A stretch of DNA of 16,363 nucleotides from an uncultured Desulfobacterales bacterium (GTDB taxonomy: Bacteria; Desulfobacterota; Desulfobacteria; Desulfobacterales; JAFDCJ01): NCBI GenBank assembly GCA_945787595.1, contig CALZJV010000058.1, forward strand, positions 1 through 16,363. The letters are read 5' to 3'. The notes under the pieces were generated by a model. The model saw only the letters and a list, made by a program, of their open reading frames with translations, ran no database searches and was not told the origin of the DNA. Of this stretch, positions 6,187-13,022 are shown in pieces. Within the stretch, counting starts at the first letter, position 1. Each line of letters starts with the position of its first letter. The translations under genes and the position numbers were made by a program.

Positions 6187-8493
6187 ATGAACATCCAATC
6201 GCCTTGTAAGATCCTTCCTAAGGCTCGCCTGAAGGCAGTGCATGATTTCCTGAGCGACCATCCCCACCTGCTTTCCAGACTGCCCAAAGGCACCCACGAC
6301 ACTTACTTGAAAATCTGCAGTGCGGTCTCCCATTTGATGGCGCGCAGAGCGACCGATTTTTTTATTCGGATTCTGCGCAATATTGAGGACCTAAAGGGAA
6401 ATCCCTCACAAAGCGTGATCCTGCGCGCCGCCGTTATGCTTTCGGCCGCCAACTGGACCATGGTACAGCCCTATTTTAGTAGCGTCAAGGCGCTGCCTCA
6501 GGATGATGAAATTGTTGAACAGTGGACCCTGTTTGTGCTCGCATTGGCCGATTGGAACATCGAGACGGCCATCACTTTTCTGGATCAAACACCCGCCGCC
6601 CTGGCTACCTTTGGACTGGAAAATCTTTTTGTCTGGGGCGACCAAGCGCAGGAAGCCCTCAAAAAAAACCGCCGGATGTATCAAGCGGCCAAAGCCTATC
6701 TGGAAGAGGCCGTAGCGGATTCGTGCAATATTCCGCTACCCCAATGGCGATTTCTTTTGGGACAGGCAGCCCGGATAGCGGAAGTTTCTCCATTAGCGGC
6801 GGAAGCATTCATAAAACACGGAAATCGTGCCTGCCTACTGCTTAACGATCAGGAGACTGCTCAGTGGATAGCGCAAGGGCTTGCCGGATGTCAATCAGAA
6901 GAAGAAATCATCGGCTTTTTCAACGGTACATCCCAAAATGCCATGCAGAAAAGGGACGATCTTGTCTCCGGTGTCGCGTTGAAAGACCGCAGCAACACGT
7001 TAGCGCTGATCTGCGAAGCATGTATGGGACAACCGCTGAAAATCCGATCAAATTCCGTTCTAATTGACGTCAAGGGATTTACCGGGGGTGCGGCAACCGA
7101 TGGCCATACTATTTTTCTCCCCGACATCGTACCTGATTTCATGCTGTATAAATTAATGGCTCTGCATCAGGCCATGCTGCTGAAGCGCGGCAATTATTGG
7201 GAAGCCGCCGGCAAAATCGTATTCGACCCTATCCGGATCCATACGAACGCTGATCGACGGTTGCTGAAAATGCTTCCCGGACTTCGCAAGCAGATGGAAG
7301 GCCTTTGCAAAAATGGCCTGCCCCCATCCTATCCTTTCAAAGTTGGAAAAAAAGCGCATTTCCCATTGCCATGGTGGGGTGACCTTTTACCCGAGCTGGT
7401 GAGCGAGACCGATTCAACTATTAAAAAAATCAAGGAACGCGCATCAAAATATGCTGAACTTCCACCGGAGCTGGTAGAAGCCCTTTTGGCATCGATGATG
7501 GCCGATGGCCAGCGAGAGATTGACGGACTTTGGGGGATGTTCAAAGAGATGATGGACCAGATGGAGTTTGTCTCGCCCGATCCGGAGGAACTCCAGGAAC
7601 ATGTTAAGACATACTTTTATAAAGAATGGGATGCTAACTTATCGGATTATAAACTCGACTGGTGTCTCGTGCGACAACGGCCCGCTAAAATTGATGCCAA
7701 CGTGTTCGTGGAAGAGGTTCGCTCACGACTGGAAGGGATGATCAAGCTGATCCGGCGTCAGTTCTTAAGACTGAAGCCGGAACGATTCCGTAAATACAGG
7801 GCGCAGCCCATTGGCGATGGTCTTGACATCGACGCGCTGGTGGAGGCCGTGGTGGATATGCGATCGGGCGCGTTTTTGTCGGAAAATGTTTATATTCGGC
7901 GGGACAAACGCATTCGGGACGTAGCTGTATTATTCCTGGTGGACATGAGCAGTTCGACCGAAGAGCAAGTCGAGGGACGTCGGGTCATCGATATTCAAAA
8001 AGAGGCGATGGTCCTGATGGCCGAAGCCCTCGATGCGTTGGAGGATCCTTACGCCATCTATGGATTTAGTTCGGAAGGACGCTTTCGCGTCGACCTGTTC
8101 GGCGTAAAAGACTTTACAGAGCCCTACAGCGACAGCGTGCGATATCGCCTGGGCAATCTGGAGCCATTAGGGCTCACCCGAATGGGTGCTGTCATCCGGC
8201 ACGCCGGCCACAAGCTGGCATCCATTCCTGCGGCTGTCAAACTTATGATTATTCTCACTGACGGAAGGCCCTATGATCTTGAGTACGGCGTTTTGGATTA
8301 TGCCGTCGCCGATACGAAAAAAGCGATCGAAGAAACCCGACGCAAAAGAATTCACCCTTTTATCATAACATCCGATAAAAAGGGTGAAGAATACCTCAGA
8401 CGTATATCGCCCCAAACAGGGAGTATCATTCTGCCCAAAGTGGAACTGCTGCCCAAGCTTTTGCCCGCTATCTACAAGCGATTGACCGTTTGA
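6187..8493 (+). CDS. VWA-domain protein of the NorD/CbbO family
   Basis: 768-aa partner of the AAA+ ATPase upstream. The C-terminal von Willebrand factor A domain has a complete MIDAS: D586-M-S588-S-S590 (FLVDMSSST), T664 (GLTRMG) and D692 (ILTDGRPYD). The N-terminal ~500 residues are mostly helical and are not assigned; NorD/CbbO proteins have a comparable helical N-terminus that contacts the target. ATG 6187 (MNIQSPCKIL) follows GAGGGAGC directly after the ATPase stop; an in-frame ATG at 6127 would overlap the ATPase gene by 53 nt and is disfavoured. The MoxR-VWA pair would act in the cytoplasm as a chaperone or activase. No clear terminator follows; the downstream 350 nt are repeats. Confidence 0.9.
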   Translation: MNIQSPCKILPKARLKAVHDFLSDHPHLLSRLPKGTHDTYLKICSAVSHLMARRATDFFIRILRNIEDLKGNPSQSVILRAAVMLSAANWTMVQPYFSSVKALPQDDEIVEQWTLFVLALADWNIETAITFLDQTPAALATFGLENLFVWGDQAQEALKKNRRMYQAAKAYLEEAVADSCNIPLPQWRFLLGQAARIAEVSPLAAEAFIKHGNRACLLLNDQETAQWIAQGLAGCQSEEEIIGFFNGTSQNAMQKRDDLVSGVALKDRSNTLALICEACMGQPLKIRSNSVLIDVKGFTGGAATDGHTIFLPDIVPDFMLYKLMALHQAMLLKRGNYWEAAGKIVFDPIRIHTNADRRLLKMLPGLRKQMEGLCKNGLPPSYPFKVGKKAHFPLPWWGDLLPELVSETDSTIKKIKERASKYAELPPELVEALLASMMADGQREIDGLWGMFKEMMDQMEFVSPDPEELQEHVKTYFYKEWDANLSDYKLDWCLVRQRPAKIDANVFVEEVRSRLEGMIKLIRRQFLRLKPERFRKYRAQPIGDGLDIDALVEAVVDMRSGAFLSENVYIRRDKRIRDVAVLFLVDMSSSTEEQVEGRRVIDIQKEAMVLMAEALDALEDPYAIYGFSSEGRFRVDLFGVKDFTEPYSDSVRYRLGNLEPLGLTRMGAVIRHAGHKLASIPAAVKLMIILTDGRPYDLEYGVLDYAVADTKKAIEETRRKRIHPFIITSDKKGEEYLRRISPQTGSIILPKVELLPKLLPAIYKRLTV

Positions 8494-8557
8494 GCGGATC
8501 ATTTGTCGCTATTCGTCCGTGAAGGGGTGTTGGTATTAGGTCGTTATCGGAATTTAT

Positions 8558-8606
8558 TTGACAACATGTTGTAAGAAAATGAAGGTTTCAGGTGTCAGTG
8601 TTCAGG
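8558..8606. repeat. TTGACAACATGTTGT palindrome plus single arm of the 5004-5158 element
   Basis: TTGACAACATGTT (8558-8570) repeats 702-714, and ACAACATGTTGT (8561-8572) is a perfect palindrome. Ten bases later, 8582-8606 repeats the left arm of the palindromic element at 5003-5027, differing at one base (TTCAGG for TTTAGG). No inverted partner follows nearby, so this is a solo arm. Confidence 0.6.
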
Positions 8607-8650
8607 TTTCAGATAAAAAATTCAAATAGCAAAACACAAATACCAAATGG

Positions 8651-8686
8651 TTCGACAAGCTCACCACCACCCTGAGCCAGGTCGAA
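8651..8686. repeat. dispersed hairpin repeat (TTCGACAAGCTCA...TGAGC...GTCGAA)
   Basis: Outer stem TTCGAC/GTCGAA (8651-8656, 8681-8686) and inner stem GCTCA/TGAGC (8659-8663, 8673-8677). This matches a widely seen class of bacterial intergenic palindromes beginning GGTTCGACAAGCTCA. It is non-coding; short frames across it are artefacts. Confidence 0.7.
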
Positions 8687-8761
8687 GGGCAAATCACAAT
8701 GACCGAAATTCAAAATCCCAAACAAACACTGAATATTTAAGGTATTCCTCGACTCTAAAAT

Positions 8762-8783
8762 AGACAGAGCGAAGCGATATCCA
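8762..8783 (+). repeat. diverged copy of the GACAGAGCGCAGCGATTCC repeat
   Basis: AGACAGAGCGAAGCGAT followed by ATCC matches the core of the repeat at 674-693 with one substitution and one insertion. It is in the same orientation as the left arm and has no inverted partner within several hundred bases upstream. Confidence 0.6.
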
Positions 8784-8846
8784 CAAATATTCAATTTTCA
8801 ATCTTCAATTTTCAATTCCGGCTCGGCCGGGTGAGGTGTCAAGAAC

Positions 8847-9353
8847 ATGGAGAGCAACTATGAAGCCCTGGTGGAAAGGGCCATTGAACTGGGGGCCACA
8901 GGGGCCAAACTGATTCAGACAGACCAGGTCATATTCGACCCCAGATCCTATTTAAAGTGCCGCTTCGGCTGCAACCGCTGGGGAAAATATTGGACGTGTC
9001 CGCCCAACATGGACATTTCGCCGAAAGATTTTCAGGAGGCCTACGACCGGTACCACAGCGCCATCGTGATTCGAACGTCAGATCCCAACGTGGGTCAAGA
9101 GGTGACCCTGGCCATCGAAAAAGAGGCCATGATGACTTTGGGCTGCACATTTGCATTTGCCCTGGTGCTCTGCGTTCAATGTGAGGAATGCGCCCATCCC
9201 GATCCCTGTCTCTACCCCCATTTGGCGCGTCCATCCATGGATGCCTATGGCATCGATATCGGAAAGACCGTTGAATCCATTGGCTTTGAGGTCGAATTCG
9301 ATCCCAAAGGCCAGCTTTTGCCCGCATGGTACAGTATGGTCCTCATTGACTAG
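8847..9353 (+). CDS. DUF2284 predicted metal-binding (iron-sulfur) protein
   Basis: 168-aa protein recognised as DUF2284 by its two cysteine clusters: C38-x3-C42-x8-C51 (KCRFGCNRWGKYWTCPP) and the ferredoxin-like C109-x2-C112-x2-C115-x5-C121 (CVQCEECAHPDPC), enough for one or two Fe-S clusters. There is no signal peptide. The ATG is at 8847 with GAGGTG (8833-8838) upstream. Such proteins are small, of unknown activity, and often lie near corrinoid methyltransferase and CobW genes in anaerobes; an electron-transfer or metal-trafficking role is inferred. The gene stands alone between repeat-filled regions, 353 nt after the VWA gene, and ends with TAG. The short open frame after the TAG is A/T-rich noise, so pyrrolysine read-through is not suggested. 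Confidence 0.85.
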   Translation: MESNYEALVERAIELGATGAKLIQTDQVIFDPRSYLKCRFGCNRWGKYWTCPPNMDISPKDFQEAYDRYHSAIVIRTSDPNVGQEVTLAIEKEAMMTLGCTFAFALVLCVQCEECAHPDPCLYPHLARPSMDAYGIDIGKTVESIGFEVEFDPKGQLLPAWYSMVLID

Positions 9354-9419
9354 TTCTACTTTGTCATATTTACTTTTACTTCCGTTCCTTACTATAACAA
9401 ACTGATATAGCAAAATAGA

Positions 9420-9560
9420 CGAATGCCTAAAATGACATAAATTGCCTAAAATGCCTAAAATTATGGAAACGCTATGCTCTATCTGTTTTTATAAAAAAAT
9501 GACAGAACACCGCAATTTTAGCTCATTTTAGTTCATTTTAAATTTTAGCTCATTTTCTTA
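9420..9560. repeat. imperfect palindromic A/T-rich element
   Basis: The left half has three GCCTAAAAT-type units (9424-9462), and the right half has TTTTAGCTCATTTTAGTTCA units (9514-9556) that are roughly their inverse complement, giving an imperfect palindrome of about 130 bp. Between them, 9465-9490 (GGAAACGCTATGCTCTATCT) is a diverged reverse copy of the GACAGAGCGCAGCGATTCC repeat. No gene is seen in 9354-9641. Confidence 0.55.
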
Positions 9561-9641
9561 GTAAACTCTATAATTTGTTGAATTTTAAATAGAATCATTT
9601 ATTCTGTCAATGTAACAAGGTAAGGTTAGGGTATCGCAGTC

Positions 9642-10262
9642 ATGTCGATCGGAATTATTTGCTGTAAAGTACTTGAAAAAGAAGTCAAACAACTCACCAG
9701 GGGAATACCCGAGATAACCCACCTGGAAGTGATGGATTGGGGGCTTCACACCCAACCCGATCTCCTGGCGGAAACCCTTTGCCATCGTATTGAAGAACTT
9801 CAAGACAAGGTGCAAGCCGTTGTATTGGGATACGGCCGCTGTCAGGCTTTGGACAAAATTCCGCAAAATTTTAAAGTTCCGGTTTTTTATCCTCAGGCAG
9901 AAGATTGTATCGGGATCTTATTAGGCCAGAAACGCTATGCCGGAGAACTAAGGAATGAAGCGGGAACCTGGTTTTTAACGCCCGGCTGGACCGAAATGGG
10001 TATGGAATTTATTTTCCACGAGCTGCAACTCAATCATCTGGCTGAAAAAAATATCGATCCCCTCAAAGTCGCTCATCGTATGTTAAAAGATTACACTAGG
10101 GTTTTGTTCATCGACACCCAGGTCGGCAACCAAAAAAGCTTGCTTGAAAAAGCCCAGATGATTGCCGATGAGTTCCACCTTCGATTGGAAACAACCCGGG
10201 GATCATTGGTGCAATTGCAAAAGACATTAAAGCAGGCGTTGAAACGGACGGATGCATACTAA
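9642..10262 (+). CDS. DUF1638 family protein
   Basis: 206-aa protein recognised as DUF1638 from the conserved blocks GIICCKVLEKE (4-14), VVLGYGRC (60-67), AEDCIGILLG (86-95) and WFLTPGWTEMG (110-120). C7/C8, C67 and C89 are the likely conserved cysteines and could jointly bind a metal or corrinoid, which is a guess. There are no membrane segments. The start ATG 9642 has only a weak AGGTTAGGG patch upstream. The family has no established activity; it is commonly found in anaerobes beside corrinoid methyltransferases, MtaA/MtbA-like enzymes and CobW proteins, all of which occur within 8 kb here. It is a single gene, convergent with the CobW gene at 10616-11650. Confidence 0.87.
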   Translation: MSIGIICCKVLEKEVKQLTRGIPEITHLEVMDWGLHTQPDLLAETLCHRIEELQDKVQAVVLGYGRCQALDKIPQNFKVPVFYPQAEDCIGILLGQKRYAGELRNEAGTWFLTPGWTEMGMEFIFHELQLNHLAEKNIDPLKVAHRMLKDYTRVLFIDTQVGNQKSLLEKAQMIADEFHLRLETTRGSLVQLQKTLKQALKRTDAY

Positions 10263-10615
10263 CTCTTGCAAGGGTGGATCCGAAAAGGTTACACGGACGC
10301 GGGGAGAAATCAACGTAGCTATAAAATATTCGAAATTCGAATATCGAAATGCGAAACAAATTCAAAATCCTAATGTTCAAATGCTAAAACCGGGGGGGGA
10401 CCACACAGTCTGATGGTAATAACGAATCAACTTATATATCAACGGTTAGTAAGGTAAAGATTATAGGTTTTTGTCATTCGAATTTTTGTCATTCGAATTT
10501 GTTTCGTGCTTCGAGTTTCGGATTTCGGATTTAAATGATCAAGTAAATGGTCTTCAATTAACGTTCTATGATTTTAGGATCATTGGACTTTCGAATAGAC
10601 TGAAAAAATCCGTAT
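10263..10615. other. convergent intergenic region with repeats, no gene seen
   Basis: Between two convergent genes. It holds CGAAATTCGAA-type repeat DNA (10326-10372), a G8 run (10391-10398), a perfect 15-bp tandem duplication (10471-10500) and TTTCGGATTTCGGATTT (10516-10532), the latter two being roughly inverse to the first stretch. No clear terminator for either gene was found. Confidence 0.6.
10471..10500. repeat. perfect tandem duplication of a 15-mer
   Basis: TTGTCATTCGAATTT occurs twice head to tail (10471-10485 and 10486-10500). ATTCGAAT inside each unit is a palindrome. With the downstream GTTTCGTGCTTCGAGTTTCGG it forms an imperfect inverse of 10326-10372. Confidence 0.8.
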
Positions 10616-11650
10616 TTAGTCAAGTTTGATCACACATTGTTTTAACCGCGAAAGAATTTGATCCCCGTCTATATCCCATCCGATAAAAGCCAATTGAGTG
10701 TCACTCGTTACATCCCACGCCAGGGTTTCAATCTTGCCGCCGACATAATTAATCATGACCGTCCGGTCCTTGAAACGAACCGGCCCTTTCATGCGAAACA
10801 CTTCCCAAGGGAGCTTTTCCATAAATTGATTAAAACGTTTCTCATCCAGCGCCTCGGATTTTTGGAAGGCAAAGGTGACAAATTGACCCGCCGCTATGGA
10901 TTCTGATGGGTGCGCGTGAGGGTCTATTTCTACCGCTGGATCGGTATCGGAATTATCGGTATGGATATGATCATGATCACCCCATTGCAAGGGGCGATAA
11001 AATTGAAGTGATTTTAAGCCAGTCGCTTGGGACGGAGTCGGTGCCCAGAGAGTTTCGGGGTCAATGCCACATTGGATGGTCGGAACCACCCGGGCATTCG
11101 GAACGAGCTCGTGTAACTCCCGTAAGAATTCTGATATTTTGTCCTTGGCGAATAAATCGACTTTATTGAGAAGAATCAGCTGCGCCGATTCAAGCTGATG
11201 GTAAAAAAGAGGTCCAAATACTTCCCGCGCTTCCCAACAATCGGCTTCCAAAACGGTAATGATTTTATTCAGTTGCATGTATTCGGCCAATTCGGATGTT
11301 TGCAGCACCGTTATAATCGATCTAGGATCAGCCACCCCTGAGGTTTCAATAAAAATTCGCCGCGGACTGTATCGCTTCCATATTTGGGTCAGAGATTGTT
11401 TTAAATCGGCGCTGAGGCTGCAGCAGATACAGCCGCTGGTGAGTTCAATAACATCAGAGCCTGAATTTTTCAGCAAAGCACCGTCAATGCCGACATCACC
11501 AAATTCATTGACAAGCACAACGGTGTCCGCCAGATCGCTCTCCCAGGAGAGAATTCGCTTTAGCAGCGTCGTTTTGCCGGCACCTAAAAATCCTGATAGT
11601 AGGATCACACGTCCTTTTTCTTTTTTCTGAGTGTCGGGCTCAATGGCCAT
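10616..11650 (-). CDS. CobW-family GTPase with C-terminal domain and His-rich linker
   Basis: 344-aa full-length CobW/YjiA-type G3E GTPase, a putative metal chaperone. Motifs: Walker A GFLGAGKT (20-27), Cys-Ile-Cys-Cys (74-77, TSGCICCSL), IETSGVADP (101-109) and a canonical G4 NKVD (162-165). A His/Asp-rich linker with H226, H228, H230, H245 and H247 (GDHDHIHTD ... DPHAHP) can load metal. A CobW_C domain follows from ~255 (QFVTFAF ... LPWEVFRMKGPVRF). The start at 11650 (MAIEPD) has AAGGAG just upstream; an earlier in-frame ATG at 11707 would add 19 unlikely residues. Unlike the two operon GTPases it is full length and transcribed alone, divergent from the V4R operon, with which it may share regulation. 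Zinc or cobalt are the likely metals, by family. Confidence 0.9.
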   Translation of the reverse strand: MAIEPDTQKKEKGRVILLSGFLGAGKTTLLKRILSWESDLADTVVLVNEFGDVGIDGALLKNSGSDVIELTSGCICCSLSADLKQSLTQIWKRYSPRRIFIETSGVADPRSIITVLQTSELAEYMQLNKIITVLEADCWEAREVFGPLFYHQLESAQLILLNKVDLFAKDKISEFLRELHELVPNARVVPTIQCGIDPETLWAPTPSQATGLKSLQFYRPLQWGDHDHIHTDNSDTDPAVEIDPHAHPSESIAAGQFVTFAFQKSEALDEKRFNQFMEKLPWEVFRMKGPVRFKDRTVMINYVGGKIETLAWDVTSDTQLAFIGWDIDGDQILSRLKQCVIKLD

Positions 11651-11801
11651 TTGCGTCTCCTTAACCCACAGGGCTGGCGAAAAACCACCTTTGACAACCA
11701 TAAACATGGCTTATTCGGTAATCTGGGGGAATATAACCCCGTGAGGATATTGTGTCAAATTTTAGCAGCAGCCACAGCGATATTGAATTTTAGATTTCAA
11801 T

Positions 11802-11823
11802 CACACTGACCGTGTGTTATGAT
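11802..11823 (+). promoter_or_regulatory. possible promoter with internal palindrome for the V4R operon
   Basis: In the 250-bp divergent region a -10-like TATGAT (11818-11823) has a weak TTTCAA (11795-11800) at 17 nt spacing. The spacer contains CACAC-TGACC-GTGTG (11802-11816), an interrupted palindrome that could be an operator. An ATTGAA/TTCAAT inverted repeat lies just upstream (11782-11801). The call rests only on sequence likeness. Confidence 0.3.
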
Positions 11824-11900
11824 CCTGTCCCTTTTCTGATTGCGATCTATAAGACATCTTGCATTTTTTGAGCGATCTAGACGTTTACTTGAGGTAACCA

Positions 11901-12425
11901 ATGGCATTGTTTGACTGGAAAAGTGAACTGGCCCGTGAGGGACACAAGGTAATTTTGTCCGGGCAGCCGGCTGCGATGCATTGTCATCATTATAACATTA
12001 ATCTTCAAAAAACCATCGAGGATAATCTGGGAAACGAGGGTGTCGAACTTCTTTTCAGATCGGTCGAGGAAGCCAGCTATACGAGCTTTCAGCATCTTCT
12101 CGATCAATATCCGCAGATCAAAACCTTAAAATCGAAATTGGAAATGGCCGGTATTTTATTCCAAAATTGTGGATTGGGTGTCATCAATTTTGAGCGGGTT
12201 CGACCGGGGGGTGGACACGTCGTGAGCCCCTCGAGTCATCATGTCACCGGGTGGCTTGCCAAGCATGGCAAACGGGACACACCGGGATGCCATTTTACCC
12301 GGGGCTGGATGGCAGGTGCCCTGGAAGCGATTTACAACCGGTCTCTGGGATTCTATGCGGTTGAGGAAAAACGCTGTAAAATGATGCGGGATGAAACCTG
12401 CGTATTTCAAATTAAGGAAGCCTAA
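11901..12425 (+). CDS. V4R-domain protein 1
   Basis: 174-aa protein of the V4R (4-vinyl reductase) type, a small-molecule-binding domain found in bacteriochlorophyll enzymes and in ligand-sensing regulators. The C-terminal signature is present: a CHFTRGWMAGALEAIY segment (130-145) and C159-x7-C167 in EKRCKMMRDETCVFQI. The N-terminus has a CH-rich group MHCHHYN (26-32) that might hold a metal. There are no membrane segments. The start ATG 11901 has GAGGT (11891-11895) upstream. It is the first gene of a four-gene signalling operon; its TAA directly touches the TTG start of a second V4R protein. As it has no output domain of its own, it may sense a ligand and pass the signal to the kinase. The ligand is unknown. 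Confidence 0.82.
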   Translation: MALFDWKSELAREGHKVILSGQPAAMHCHHYNINLQKTIEDNLGNEGVELLFRSVEEASYTSFQHLLDQYPQIKTLKSKLEMAGILFQNCGLGVINFERVRPGGGHVVSPSSHHVTGWLAKHGKRDTPGCHFTRGWMAGALEAIYNRSLGFYAVEEKRCKMMRDETCVFQIKEA

Positions 12426-13022
12426 TTGGCGATTGACGGCACTAAAATAATCCATGCGGTCATGGAAGGCAGTCAGATACGGGAATCCAAAGGGATTATC
12501 CCTCTTTTTGGTGTATATCTGTCTCTTTTTTCAGTTCAGTATTACAATACACTCAGCTTTGAATTTGAGCAAAAACTCGGCCTAGACCATAAAGCCAAAA
12601 CCCTTCTGATCGAAGCTGCCCAGGAATGCGGTTATGCAACTTTTCAGGGAATTCGCAATTCCTGGGAATGGGAAGAAATCGTTACCCCCATGATCGAAAA
12701 TAAAGAAGATCAAATATCCGGCTTTGCCGCTGTGGCGGTGGCATTCGGATGGGGAGATCTGGCAGTAAAAGAAATTTTGCCCGAGAAAAAACTTCGCATT
12801 CGGGTGAGTGATTCCTATGAAGCCTCGGGCTATCTGGAACGCTACAGTACGGCCACCTCAGGAAAATGTTATATGCTGCGTGGTGTAACCGCTGCTTTCA
12901 TGGATCTGATATACGGCGCTGATTATCCGGATGGCTGTTTTGGTTTTACGGCCGAAGAACCACTCTGCCGGGCAAAGGGAGACCCTTACTGTGAGTTCGT
13001 TGCTAGAAAATCATTTAATTAA
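12426..13022 (+). CDS. V4R-domain protein 2
   Basis: 198-aa second V4R-like protein. It begins with TTG 12426, immediately after the upstream TAA, with AAGGAAG (12414-12420) as ribosome site. The signature ends the protein: EEPLCRAKGDPYCEFV with C181-x7-C189, the same spacing as in V4R protein 1. The central part has YLERYSTATSGKCYMLRGVT and an IYGADYPDG loop. It is only distantly similar to the first V4R protein, so the pair may be a hetero-partner set instead of a recent duplication. Its end overlaps the kinase start by about 32 nt, indicating translational coupling. A role as sensor feeding the kinase is inferred from the operon. Confidence 0.8.
   Translation: MAIDGTKIIHAVMEGSQIRESKGIIPLFGVYLSLFSVQYYNTLSFEFEQKLGLDHKAKTLLIEAAQECGYATFQGIRNSWEWEEIVTPMIENKEDQISGFAAVAVAFGWGDLAVKEILPEKKLRIRVSDSYEASGYLERYSTATSGKCYMLRGVTAAFMDLIYGADYPDGCFGFTAEEPLCRAKGDPYCEFVARKSFN

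Larger units (their letters stand above)
8494..8846. other. repeat-rich intergenic region, no gene seen
   Basis: No credible gene. In order it contains the palindrome ACAACATGTTGT (8561-8572), one arm of the 5004-5158 element (8582-8606), a double-stem hairpin (8651-8686), A/T-rich repeat DNA of the TTCAAAATCCCAAA kind, a diverged copy of the 31-bp repeat core (8762-8783), TTCAATTTTCAATCTTCAATTT strings and a CCGG/CCGG hairpin near 8818-8830. Confidence 0.65.

Noticed and set aside
8491..8573. Read-through of the TGA ending the NorD-type gene
   Set aside because: The VWA domain is complete before the stop, and the extension ends in the repeat palindrome.
8609..8794. 61-aa minus-strand open frame
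   Set aside because: It is a translation of the dispersed TTCGAC hairpin repeat (peptide FDLAQGGGELVEPFG) and flanking repeat DNA.
9351..9419. Pyrrolysine read-through of the TAG ending the DUF2284 gene
   Set aside because: The protein is already complete for its family, and the extension (FYFVIFTFTS...) is A/T-rich noise ending in another TAG.
10326..10532. CRISPR-like repeats
   Set aside because: The CGAAATTCGAA units are irregular, overlapping and lack spacers of constant length; they are dispersed degenerate repeats.
12931..12990. Kinase start at ATG 12931
   Set aside because: It would overlap the V4R gene by 92 nt, and its first 20 residues are just the V4R coding sequence in another frame.
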